From a bacterium (GTDB lineage: Bacteria; JAJVIF01; JAGGVT01): DNA of 17,527 nt. Positions 7,015-14,765 of the stretch are shown in pieces. Each line of letters starts with the position of its first letter. Position 1 is the stretch's first letter. Location of the stretch: the NCBI GenBank assembly GCA_021157815.1, contig JAGGVT010000125.1, positions 1 to 17,527 of the forward strand, given 5' to 3'. A program made the position numbers and the translations under genes. The notes beneath the pieces were generated by a model, which was given only the letters and a program-made list of their open reading frames with translations, had not been told where the DNA came from and searched no databases.

Positions 7015-7962
7015 TTGATTGACGCCCTTTTGGAAAAGATAAAAAATGGAAATCCACGAGCGCTGGCCCGATTAATATCGAAAGTCGAGGATGAGAGTCC
7101 GGAGCTTCCTGAGATAATAGCGCGAATTTATCCGCATCTGCACAGCACATTACGAGTGGGATTTACAGGCCCTCCCGGCGCGGGGAAATCATCTCTCGTA
7201 AATAAACTGCTTCCCCTATTTAAAAAACGCGGACACAGAATCGGCGTGATTGCCGTTGACCCGACATCACCGTTCACAGGCGGCGCGATTCTTGGCGACC
7301 GAATCAGGATGATTGACCATCAGCTCGACAACGATGTTTTCATACGTTCGATGGGCACTCGCGGAAGCCTCGGCGGACTCGCGCAGCGGAGCCGTGATGT
7401 CGCCAAGCTGCTTGACTACGCCGGTTACGACATAATCCTGTTTGAGACTGTCGGAAGCGGACAAGTCGGAAGTGACATTTCAAAAAGCGCGGACGCTGTA
7501 GCTGTTGTCATGGTGCCGGAGGGCGGGGATTTTGTCCAGACAATGAAAGCCGGAATCATGGAGTTGGCGGATATTTACGTCGTCAATAAATCCGACCGCG
7601 ACGGCGCCAATCACATGGTTCGAAGCATACAGGGAATGGTTGAATTGAGTGTATTTGAAACGGGATGGCGGCCGCCTACTGTCTGCACACAAGCGAATGC
7701 GGATGTCGGCATGGATGAGTTTATGCAAAAGCTGGATGAGTTCATCGCGTACCAAAAAGAGAACGGCCTGTTTGAGAAACGCCGTCGTGAGCAGTTAATC
7801 ATGGAGGTAGGCGACATCCTGCAGGACTTGCTGAGACGTCAGGTTAAATCCGCATTCGACACCGGCGCGATTGAGGATGTCGTGCTGGAAAAAATAATCA
7901 AACACGAATCCGACCCCTACACCGCCGCACATGAGCTGCTTGAGCATAAGACGTCGTTGTGA
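7015..7962 (+). CDS. meaB: MeaB/ArgK-family GTPase (methylmalonyl-CoA mutase-associated chaperone)
   Basis: This is a G3E-type P-loop GTPase of 315 residues, normal for the family. Family members gate delivery of adenosylcobalamin to methylmalonyl-CoA mutase or related acyl-CoA mutases and protect or rescue the mutase. Visible motifs are Walker A GPPGAGKSS (52-60), VDPTSPFTGGAILGDRIRM, the family signature RGSLGGLA, the switch segment FETVGSGQVGSD (often FIETVGVGQ in relatives) and the NKSD guanine-specificity motif (191-194). The start is TTG at 7015, with AGAGG nine bases upstream (7001-7005); no nearby ATG preserves the expected N-terminus. It follows cobO by 68 bases with a hairpin repeat between, probably as one operon. 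The mutase itself is not in the window, so its exact client (methylmalonyl-, isobutyryl- or ethylmalonyl-CoA mutase) is unknown. Confidence 0.92.
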   Translation: MIDALLEKIKNGNPRALARLISKVEDESPELPEIIARIYPHLHSTLRVGFTGPPGAGKSSLVNKLLPLFKKRGHRIGVIAVDPTSPFTGGAILGDRIRMIDHQLDNDVFIRSMGTRGSLGGLAQRSRDVAKLLDYAGYDIILFETVGSGQVGSDISKSADAVAVVMVPEGGDFVQTMKAGIMELADIYVVNKSDRDGANHMVRSIQGMVELSVFETGWRPPTVCTQANADVGMDEFMQKLDEFIAYQKENGLFEKRRREQLIMEVGDILQDLLRRQVKSAFDTGAIEDVVLEKIIKHESDPYTAAHELLEHKTSL

Positions 7963-8002
7963 AAAGCTGGATGTTGATTATGGTTTTATAGATGTTGTTC
8001 CC

Positions 8003-8031
8003 TTGCCGTTTCCAAACTAAAATGGTACAAT
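8003..8031 (+). promoter_or_regulatory. Probable promoter of large lipoprotein gene
   Basis: TTGCCG (8003-8008) is separated by 17 bases from TACAAT (8026-8031), with an extended TGG before the -10. TGGTACAATTTA also precedes the lipoprotein gene at 4520. The GGAGG at 8053-8057 and ATG at 8065 follow downstream. Confidence 0.6.
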
Positions 8032-8094
8032 TTAATTTGACTTTAGTAATTCGGAGGAAAAATAATGAGATTTAAAAAATCAAAGTTAAAATTA

Positions 8095-8102
8095 CCCCCC
8101 CC
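8095..8102 (+). repeat. Homopolymeric C8 tract causing frameshift in signal peptide
   Basis: Eight consecutive Cs lie ten codons into the frame that starts at ATG 8065, which has a strong GGAGG at 8053-8057. As read, that frame ends at TGA 8113-8115 after 16 codons. One extra C (or two fewer) joins it to the long frame beginning at 8112. The result is MRFKKSKLKLPPPIILVIPL leading into LLFSMLFVQC, a complete lipoprotein signal peptide. The tract is therefore either a phase-variation switch, a sequencing or assembly indel, or a slippage site. Confidence 0.85.
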
Positions 8103-8111
8103 ATTATTCTC

Positions 8112-11100
8112 GTGATTCCGCTATTATTCAGTATGCTATTCGTTCAGTGCTCGAAAGGCAGTGATACAATCATGCCGATACTGCCATCTGGTGATTATGC
8201 ATATCAGAGCGAACGAGTTCTACCGCCGGATGATTACGATTACGGTGATAGGTCAGGTTATCAAAATCGAACGAATGTACTCCTTCAGGTAACCGCGCCT
8301 GCGGAATATTTATCATCGCAACTCAATCCTCCGCTGGTTACAGATAATCAGCCGACATTCTCTGCAATAGTGCACAACAATATTTCACGATTATCTGAGG
8401 ATGATTTCATCGCCACTGTCGATGGCGAACATGTCCGATGTATGTTCAATCCTACGTTAAACGAAGTTAGCTTTACACCGGCATCACCGCTTAAAAACGG
8501 CAACCATCACGCGATGCTGATTTTCAAGAACCCGGACGGCTCTGCGCGAAGTTTGTACTTGTCATTCAGAATCGACACCAATCCGCCAAACATCAACCTT
8601 GTCATGTGGAGTAAGGAACATGATTATGCTCTTGTGATTTTTGACAGAGCAATTGAACCTTTTCGATTAGCAGAACCGTCACGATGGCTGTTTAACGCTG
8701 AACAAAACATATTAAGGGAAAACGTTATCGTTGCTGGAAACATTACTGTGTTGCTGCCCTTGACAAACGATGCGTTTAACTTGAATCGAAACAAGTTACC
8801 TTTAACTGTATCATTTACTGATAAAAATGGTACCGCTGATTATGTTGTCCGTCGCGGCGGTTCGATGATTCGCAAAGTACAGGGTGATCCCCCCTGTGAC
8901 TGCAGTGAGATTGATATTATCATTGCACAGGAACATCATTTCCTTGAAGCGGGTGCAGAAGATTATGCCTTTTGCTACACAGTGAACAATCCGAATAATT
9001 GTGATCTCACGATGGAATGGGAAGGATGGTCGCTTACCCCTGTTGCCAATGTTGATCCGACAATCGGAAGCAATTATGATCTTAGTATCGACACCTTATG
9101 TGCCGGAACAGGGCAAGCCGGTTTTCCTGGCGTTCCCTATCCGCTGGATTTCTCGATGCCGTTGAATCTCGGCGAAAATGAAATGGCGACTGTTATATTT
9201 GAAAGGGAATACAGCCACAGTCTGAATGTATCTTTCTGGGCTGACTGTACAACTGAACAACGTCCTGACGACGATCCTCATGAAACCTGGATTGCGGATC
9301 AACATTTCGCTTTCTACGAATCATTCGACTGCAAACACCCTGTGTTCGATGAGGAACCGATTGTCCTTTACGGCGATGAGGCAGCGTATTTTATCCATTA
9401 TGGATTGATGGAGGGGCTTCCGCATAATCCGTATGATTGGCCAACGAGAATTCCGTTGGCTGGTGAGGATGTAAATGGTGATTTGTATTGTTTCAGTCTT
9501 AATAGAGCCTATTATAGCTTCCTAATGGAACAGCTTGTTCTGCATAATTGCGATCTGTTTATTATCACGAAGGCATCCGATCCAATTACCGCACTTCGTC
9601 AAGGCAATATGGCTCCTCAGCAGATGGTGCTGGATTACAAATATACTGGTGGGACATACGATTATGGCAATTCATATGTGGGCGGTGATCCTGGCACTGG
9701 AAACATTGTCATCGACAAGAAACCATGGGCTTGCAGGTATCCGGGTTTTATGCAGGGGGAACTTGAACTGTTTCATTGGCCAGATGACGACTGGCCTCTA
9801 TATTTAGAGGAAGGTGGATACAAGCACGACTGGTGTGGCGAGGAAATCGCAATCAAGTGGTGGAATCTGACTGATATTTTACTCGATGATGGCGGTGTGA
9901 ATATTGAAGGAATCAAGGTGCGAATAACAGACAACACACAGCAAAAACCATCCGGCTACCACGGCAACTGGCGTCGAAGCGCGGATGTTATGGAGCAGTT
10001 GTGCGCTATGTCTCCAAGAGGCGGTTCTGTACATAGGAAAGGCGAGGGACCGTTTGATCCAGCAGTTGAAATTCAGGTTGAACCTGGCATTCCACCAGAA
10101 AACCCAAATGATCCGCAATTATACTGGATTGATGGTCCAGCTATTCCAATCTTCGGCTCGAAGGAACATCCAACAGATGATGAAACACCGATACCTTCCT
10201 ATTGTTGGGATAATTGGGATATGTACACTCTTCAACACAAATGGCTGCCTTTTGATTATGATATAGGCAATGATCATGGTGTATGTCCAATGGGTTCTTT
10301 TATTCCAAATCTGGATGATATGCGTATTGGAGAAATTAAAATTAGAATATGTATAAACTTCGATTGCATTTATGCATTCAGAATTTATGCAATCGGTCCT
10401 GAAGACAAGATATACGACATCAAACCAGACCCAAATGAAGATAATATCTATTTCACAAATATTAATGACTATAGACTATCTTGCTGGTCACCTCTGCCTT
10501 TGCGATGTCTTGATGACGGTTACATTACGTGGGACATTTCAGCATTGCCATGTGGTGAATATAAAATCCATGTTGAAGCTTATAGTGAAACTGTATTTAA
10601 ATTATTACAAATACATGCATGCATACCTTCTCTTATAGAAACTGCGGAAAGCGATACGCTGGAACTCGATAAGGTTAAGAAATCTGATTTGGTCAGAATT
10701 GCTCCGATATATGATGGGGATGGTTATCATGAAACGAGCAGTATTCTTAGAAATGGTTACCGACCACGTAACAATCATGAAACTGAAGAGAATAATTGTG
10801 ATGAAGATGAAACAGTCGATTGCACAAACTATGTAACACAGCTTTTGCGTAGATTGGGACGACTGGATCATGACACTCACATTGATACACCAACTGGTGA
10901 TTATCCTATTGATCACTCAAGGGCATCATGGTGGAATACAGATAGAGAAGATGAAGTTAATCATCTGGAAGATCATCAATGGTATCTAATGGAGAAAGGT
11001 GATTTGGTTACACGAGATCCCAGATCATGGACCATTCCGGATATTCCACATCATGTTATGGTTTTTGTTAGAATAGATGATGATGGAATACCTGATGATT

Positions 11101-11276
11101 TAGTAGGCCCCTTTCCTGATGATTATTACGAAAGTATTGGCTATGAATATAGCTATGAAGAATGGGAATCAACTTCTGATAATGATGATGGTGTAAGATT
11201 GCACACGAGAACTGGTGATAGTAGAACCCATTTTCGCCAATGGCTTGATGATGTTGTTTTTACCAATTGTGAATAA
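8112..11276 (+). CDS. Very large lipoprotein with Ig-like domains and C-terminal Cys/His amidase-like domain (5' end frameshifted)
   Basis: The long frame encodes 1054 residues from a GTG at 8112 that has no ribosome binding site. The true start is probably ATG 8065, in frame only if the C8 tract is C9. The lipobox would then be LFVQC, with C13 in the present numbering. Residues about 58-156 form an Ig-like domain (VDGEHV, FTPASPLKNGNHHAMLIF, RIDT). The middle, about 160-880, is beta-rich, Cys-rich and Trp-rich and I do not recognise it. The C-terminus about 895-1054 has VDCTNYV with Cys904, an SWW motif, GDLV, HHVMVF with His980/981, and LHT with His1031. This order resembles the putative amidase domain family (Amidase_6) and CHAP/NlpC cysteine peptidases, which cleave peptidoglycan or amide bonds. 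The assignment is by motif order only. The next gene starts 15 bases after the stop, so the two are likely co-transcribed. Confidence 0.8.
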   Translation: MIPLLFSMLFVQCSKGSDTIMPILPSGDYAYQSERVLPPDDYDYGDRSGYQNRTNVLLQVTAPAEYLSSQLNPPLVTDNQPTFSAIVHNNISRLSEDDFIATVDGEHVRCMFNPTLNEVSFTPASPLKNGNHHAMLIFKNPDGSARSLYLSFRIDTNPPNINLVMWSKEHDYALVIFDRAIEPFRLAEPSRWLFNAEQNILRENVIVAGNITVLLPLTNDAFNLNRNKLPLTVSFTDKNGTADYVVRRGGSMIRKVQGDPPCDCSEIDIIIAQEHHFLEAGAEDYAFCYTVNNPNNCDLTMEWEGWSLTPVANVDPTIGSNYDLSIDTLCAGTGQAGFPGVPYPLDFSMPLNLGENEMATVIFEREYSHSLNVSFWADCTTEQRPDDDPHETWIADQHFAFYESFDCKHPVFDEEPIVLYGDEAAYFIHYGLMEGLPHNPYDWPTRIPLAGEDVNGDLYCFSLNRAYYSFLMEQLVLHNCDLFIITKASDPITALRQGNMAPQQMVLDYKYTGGTYDYGNSYVGGDPGTGNIVIDKKPWACRYPGFMQGELELFHWPDDDWPLYLEEGGYKHDWCGEEIAIKWWNLTDILLDDGGVNIEGIKVRITDNTQQKPSGYHGNWRRSADVMEQLCAMSPRGGSVHRKGEGPFDPAVEIQVEPGIPPENPNDPQLYWIDGPAIPIFGSKEHPTDDETPIPSYCWDNWDMYTLQHKWLPFDYDIGNDHGVCPMGSFIPNLDDMRIGEIKIRICINFDCIYAFRIYAIGPEDKIYDIKPDPNEDNIYFTNINDYRLSCWSPLPLRCLDDGYITWDISALPCGEYKIHVEAYSETVFKLLQIHACIPSLIETAESDTLELDKVKKSDLVRIAPIYDGDGYHETSSILRNGYRPRNNHETEENNCDEDETVDCTNYVTQLLRRLGRLDHDTHIDTPTGDYPIDHSRASWWNTDREDEVNHLEDHQWYLMEKGDLVTRDPRSWTIPDIPHHVMVFVRIDDDGIPDDLVGPFPDDYYESIGYEYSYEEWESTSDNDDGVRLHTRTGDSRTHFRQWLDDVVFTNCE

Positions 11277-11291
11277 ACTTTGGAGGTCGAA

Positions 11292-12515
11292 ATGATTAAA
11301 TACATAATTACTGCAATAATGCTTGTTCTCTTTATTTTACCTGAATCTTCATTAGCACAAGATGTGTATACAGCCACAGTTCTTTACACAATTCCATGGG
11401 GTAATGAACCGGATAAAATATCAAGTGATTTTCAAACTATTTCTTATATTGGGCATAATGAAATTTTTGAACCGGGTCCATGGGCTATTTCTGATTCAGG
11501 TATACTTGTTGTGGTTGAAGAGAATCAAAATGGTCGCTTAATAATGAAATTTGACCAAAACGGAGATATGATTGTTCGAAAAAACCTTGCAACAGAAGGT
11601 GGTCATCCAAAGGAAATAGCCATCCTTAATAGTAACGAGGTTGCACTTTACAATAGCGCTGTTCCACAAAAAATTTTTATTTTAAATACTAATCTTGATC
11701 TTACTCATGAAATCTTGTTGCCAACTAACAATGATGGTTATGTATTATTCAATTTAACTCCTACTTCTCAAAATTCTTTTTGGTTAGCGTTTTTCATCAT
11801 TGAAAAGATTGCTGATGTTACGTACAAGCAATATTATAAAACTGAAATATTTTTAGATGGAACTTATTCAACACCATTGCTTATATGGGATGACGTTAGC
11901 AATACCGGAACCCCTGGACGATTTATTAGTCCCGCAGGGGAGCCATATATTTTCCCGACTGATGTTTTTGGTGATGTTTATCTTGAGAAGTACACAGATG
12001 TAGGCCTTGAGCTTAAAAAACACAGATTAAACGAGCAAGAAACAGCTTATGAAATAATATATACTCACACTTCAGTATCAGATCCTGGATGGGAGAATTT
12101 TAATCAATCTCAAAACGTAGGTGCAAGACATTTTGTTACTTGGCAAGGTGATTTCTACACTATCCACGCAACAGATGCCGGTATGGTCTTAACCAAATAC
12201 ACGCTTAACCATGATCCAGTTTGCGATCTTCTTGTTGTTACTCCGATGCCGTATCAGGGACCGTCTCCTGCAGCGATTGAATTCGACGCAAGCGGTACGT
12301 ATGACCCAAATCCAGATGACGAGCTCACTTTCGAGTGGGATTTCGATGGCGACGGCATTTTCAATGAACCTGTTGATGATGCTTACACAGGCGATCAAAA
12401 TCATCCAACGCATGAATATACTCAGAATTACGAAGGCTTTGTAACCATGCGTGTAACTGATAACCATGAGGGCGAGTGCAATTCGTCTGTTTATATCAAC
12501 GTTGTCATTCAGTAA
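11292..12515 (+). CDS. Exported protein with C-terminal PKD domain
   Basis: This exported protein has 407 residues. The ATG at 11292 has GGAGG five bases upstream (11282-11286); an in-frame TTG at 11280 precedes that site and is rejected. Residues 1-22 are a Sec signal peptide with an S-L-A cleavage site before Gln23, and there is no lipobox Cys. Residues about 25-300 contain repeated beta-strand patterns (FDQNGDMI, EIAILNSNEVALY, FILNTNLDL) that suggest a beta-propeller-like fold, without a firm family. Residues about 307-407 are a good PKD domain: FDASGTYDPNPDDELTFEWD, DGDGIFN, HEY and V.MRVTD in order. It lies 15 bases behind the large amidase-like lipoprotein, so the two may act together at the cell surface. 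The first two-thirds of this gene is AT-rich, whereas the PKD part returns to the composition of the rest of the window. Confidence 0.8.
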   Translation: MIKYIITAIMLVLFILPESSLAQDVYTATVLYTIPWGNEPDKISSDFQTISYIGHNEIFEPGPWAISDSGILVVVEENQNGRLIMKFDQNGDMIVRKNLATEGGHPKEIAILNSNEVALYNSAVPQKIFILNTNLDLTHEILLPTNNDGYVLFNLTPTSQNSFWLAFFIIEKIADVTYKQYYKTEIFLDGTYSTPLLIWDDVSNTGTPGRFISPAGEPYIFPTDVFGDVYLEKYTDVGLELKKHRLNEQETAYEIIYTHTSVSDPGWENFNQSQNVGARHFVTWQGDFYTIHATDAGMVLTKYTLNHDPVCDLLVVTPMPYQGPSPAAIEFDASGTYDPNPDDELTFEWDFDGDGIFNEPVDDAYTGDQNHPTHEYTQNYEGFVTMRVTDNHEGECNSSVYINVVIQ

Positions 12516-12521
12516 TCCACG

Positions 12522-12552
12522 AAAAAAAGGGACATCGTTCTTTTATTTCCCT
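12522..12552 (-). terminator. Weak terminator for the ispF fusion gene
   Basis: Read on the minus strand, AGGGA (12552-12548) pairs with TCCCT (12532-12528) across a 15-base loop and is followed by Ts (12528-12522). The five-pair stem and long loop make it weak. It lies in the 47-base gap between two convergent genes. Confidence 0.35.
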
Positions 12553-12562
12553 GATTAAAACC

Positions 12563-13546
12563 TCACGCCCTATCCAGCGCTTTGTTGGCGAGTGTGTCGG
12601 CGCGGTTGTTTTGATTGCGGGGGATGTGTTCGATGTCCCATGATTTGAGGAATTTTAGTTGCTGGATTACGAGAGCGAACAGCGGTTTCAGCTTGGCATC
12701 CTTGACTTTGTATTCACCCGATATCTGCCGGACAATCAACTGGCTGTCCATGCGGATTACGAGACGTTCGGGGCGCAGCGATGACGCCTCTTTCAGCGCG
12801 AGAATCAACGCCTGATATTCCGCCTGGTTGTTGGTCATCGTGCCGAGGAACATCGAAATCTCTTTTAGCGTGTTTCCCGATGAATCCAGTATTACCGCTC
12901 CGGCGCTGGACGGGCCGGGATTTCCCCGTGATGCGCCGTCCGTGTATATCGTGAGTGTGCCTTTTGTTTTAACTCGATGTTCAATCGGAGTGTCATCATC
13001 GACAAGTTGAAGCGGTTTAGCGGCAGGCTTGGTTTCGGTTTCTTTGATTTTGTCCTCATCAGATTTGCTGTCGGTGGAAACGAGCAACACGACAGCATCC
13101 GCGGCGATTCCCTCTCCACGGCCGATGAATCCAAGTTTCTCCCATGTGGTGGCTTTGATATTTATCCGATTGTCGGGGCAGTTTAAATCATCCGCGATAT
13201 TGCCCCGCATTTCATCCATGTAATCAGCGAGTTTCGGAGCCTCGGCGTGGATTGTGATATCAGCGTTGTTGATTGAGTAACCAGAGTTTTTCATCATGCC
13301 CGCTACTTTTATCAACAGTTTACGGCTTGAGATGTTTTTGTATTCGGGATTTGTATCGGGGAAATGCCGTCCGATATCGCCCTGTCCAAGCGCACCGAGG
13401 ATTGCGTCGATGAGCGCGTGAATGGCAACATCAGCATCGGAATGGCCATCAAGACCGAGCTCGTGTTCAATTGTCACGCCGCCCAGAATCAGCTTGCGAT
13501 TTTCTTTAAAGGGATGGACATCGAATCCATGGCCTATCAGCAACAT
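12563..13546 (-). CDS. ispF: Fusion of IspF (MECDP synthase) and ribonuclease HI
   Basis: One 327-residue frame joins two complete enzymes. Residues 1-157 are 2-C-methyl-D-erythritol 2,4-cyclodiphosphate synthase of the MEP isoprenoid pathway. Metal ligands Asp9, His11 and His43 are present, in the same spacing as E. coli Asp8, His10 and His42, and the C-terminal signature [19 protein letters not shown] (131-149) is intact. Residues 158-193 form a charged, Lys/Asp/Glu-rich linker. Residues 196-327 are RNase HI, which cuts RNA in RNA-DNA hybrids, with the catalytic set Asp203 ([11 protein letters not shown]), Glu243 (NNQAEY), Asp267 (MDSQL) and Asp317 (NRADTLAN). Both halves therefore look active. 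The ATG at 13546 has GGAGG (13557-13553) six bases upstream; a GTG at 13552 overlaps that site. IspD-IspF fusions are well known, but I do not recall this one being described. Confidence 0.92.
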   Translation of the reverse strand: MLLIGHGFDVHPFKENRKLILGGVTIEHELGLDGHSDADVAIHALIDAILGALGQGDIGRHFPDTNPEYKNISSRKLLIKVAGMMKNSGYSINNADITIHAEAPKLADYMDEMRGNIADDLNCPDNRINIKATTWEKLGFIGRGEGIAADAVVLLVSTDSKSDEDKIKETETKPAAKPLQLVDDDTPIEHRVKTKGTLTIYTDGASRGNPGPSSAGAVILDSSGNTLKEISMFLGTMTNNQAEYQALILALKEASSLRPERLVIRMDSQLIVRQISGEYKVKDAKLKPLFALVIQQLKFLKSWDIEHIPRNQNNRADTLANKALDRA

Positions 13547-13616
13547 AATCACCCTCCGAGTTGAATTTGCAATTGTATACTAATCTGTTTTGGGTGGATT
13601 CTGCAAAGAAAAAATG

Positions 13617-13641
13617 AAAAAAAACCCGACTTATAATCGGG
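13617..13641 (-). terminator. Rho-independent terminator of the receiver-like gene
   Basis: On the minus strand CCCGA (13641-13637) pairs with TCGGG (13629-13625) over a seven-base loop and runs into eight Ts (13624-13617). It lies 23 bases past the stop codon at 13665 and upstream of the ispF fusion gene, so that gene probably has its own promoter. Confidence 0.75.
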
Positions 13642-13664
13642 GCGATAAAGAGATATCAATTTAG

Positions 13665-14213
13665 CTAACCTGCTTTTCGCGTGCTTCTTTTCAATATGAT
13701 GTCTCCAATTACATTATTCATGCGCCTTGTGTCGATTGGCTTGACAAGGAAATCATCCACGCCGGCAGTTACAATTTCCCTGATCACATCAACATCATTT
13801 TCGGGAAGTACGGCGATTAATCCTGTTTTGTGCGACAAGATTCTCAGCTGGCGGATTGTCTCAACTGTACTAACCGTGTCATTATAACCGCCATGCTCAA
13901 TAACGCAGATATCCGGCTGGTATAAAGCAAAGGCGCTTTCGATATTTTCATTGGTATCAAGCATTTTTACATCATAAGAGCAATTCTTTTCGAGCATGGT
14001 TTTCAGAATTTCTCTTAATGTTTTGGATTGGAAAACCAACATGACCTTTCCCCCGACGTCAGCCTTGTCATCCAGCAAACTCAGGTTAACATTCTTAGGC
14101 TTGAAAACATCAAGCTGAGCTTTAAGTTCCGCAACTTCAGCCTCTTTTCGAGCGGACATTTCAAGGAGACTTTCCACAATCTCCAGATATTCATGAAGAG
14201 TCAATTCAGCCAT
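13665..14213 (-). CDS. Coiled-coil protein with degenerate response-regulator receiver domain
   Basis: This small cytoplasmic protein has 182 residues. Residues about 5-36 are rich in Leu, Glu, Lys and Ala (SARKEAEVAELKAQL) and likely form a short coiled coil. Residues 55-178 follow the receiver fold: KVMLVF strand, PDICVI strand, GLIAVLP strand, AGVDDFLVKP ending with conserved Lys158. Key phosphorylation residues are altered. The phosphoacceptor Asp after PDICVI is Glu106, and the acidic pair after the first strand is replaced (VFQSK). It is therefore probably a pseudo-receiver that is not phosphorylated, or one with a built-in phosphomimetic. There is no output domain. The ATG at 14213 has AAGGA eight bases upstream (14226-14222); ATGs at 14219 and 14222 are too close. 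No partner kinase is nearby. Confidence 0.75.
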   Translation of the reverse strand: MAELTLHEYLEIVESLLEMSARKEAEVAELKAQLDVFKPKNVNLSLLDDKADVGGKVMLVFQSKTLREILKTMLEKNCSYDVKMLDTNENIESAFALYQPDICVIEHGGYNDTVSTVETIRQLRILSHKTGLIAVLPENDVDVIREIVTAGVDDFLVKPIDTRRMNNVIGDIILKRSTRKAG

Positions 14214-14346
14214 CCCCATCATCCTTGTTCTAAAGGCATAATAAGCTTACTGATAATAGTATCGACACAGATAACGAAGTTGTTAACTTTTAATCATTTC
14301 AAGTGGGATAAATTGACGGCTGGATGTGATAAAATGATGTTGCTGT

Positions 14347-14400
14347 CCTTTCGACAGGCTCAGGGTATATCCTCGAACTTCGTTTGAGGATATAGCGTAG
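14347..14400 (+). repeat. Left arm of 54-bp inverted repeat enclosing rnpB
   Basis: Every base of 14347-14400 pairs with 14809-14756; the only two non-Watson-Crick positions (14349 and 14365) form G-U in the plus-strand RNA. The arm itself also forms a hairpin (14366-14374 with 14386-14394). Its outer part, CTTTCGACAGGCTCAGGG, resembles a dispersed repeat type. The inner ten bases are helix P1 of RNase P RNA. Confidence 0.9.
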
Positions 14401-14765
14401 TGCGCGGTCGCGTAATGCTGATTCCCTTCGGGGATAAGTATTATGAGGAAAGTCCGGACACCACAGGATCAGGATGCCGGTTAACAGCCGGTCGGGGTAA
14501 CCTGCAGGAAAGTGCCACAGAAAGGGAAACTGCCTACGGCCTGAAAAGGTCCGGCGATGGTGAAAAGGTGAGGTAAGAGCTCACCGGTTTCTGGAGTAAT
14601 TCAGAAAGCCTGGTAAACCCCATCCGGTGCAAGTACGGGAACTTATGGCTTGATCCGGCTGTTCCCAAAACGCATGAGGTCAGCAGCGATGCTGATCCCA
14701 GATAGATGGCCATGATCCTTTAGCTTTGCTTTAGGATACAGAATCCGGCTTATAGCTACGCTATA
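14391..14765 (+). ncRNA. rnpB: RNase P RNA (class A)
   Basis: This is the catalytic RNA of ribonuclease P, which removes 5' leaders from tRNA precursors. Hallmarks in order are: P4 5' strand and CR-I GAGGAAAGTCCGGAC (14445-14459); GCCACAGAAA; GGTGAAAAGGTG; GGTAAGAGCTCACCGG; GGTAAACCCC; AGATAGATGGCC; and CR-V/P4 3' strand ACAGAATCCGGCTTATAG (14738-14755). P1 is TATAGCGTAG (14391-14400) paired with CTACGCTATA (14756-14765). The length of about 375 bases is normal for bacteria. Transcript ends are inferred from P1, and the inverted repeats outside it could lengthen P1 by 44 bp if transcribed. A TTGACG at 14313-14318 is a possible -35, but no matching -10 is clear. It is divergent from the receiver-like gene and convergent with pyrG. 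Confidence 0.96.

Noticed and set aside
14313-14341. Promoter for rnpB at TTGACG
   Set aside because: TTGACG is a good -35, but at 16-17 bases spacing the -10 (TGATGT or GATGTT) is poor, and the better TAAAAT is only 11 bases away. Left as a possibility only.
14028-14387. Open frame of 119 codons on the plus strand before rnpB
   Set aside because: It is antisense to the receiver-like gene and then runs into the inverted repeat; no ribosome binding site and no protein-like composition.
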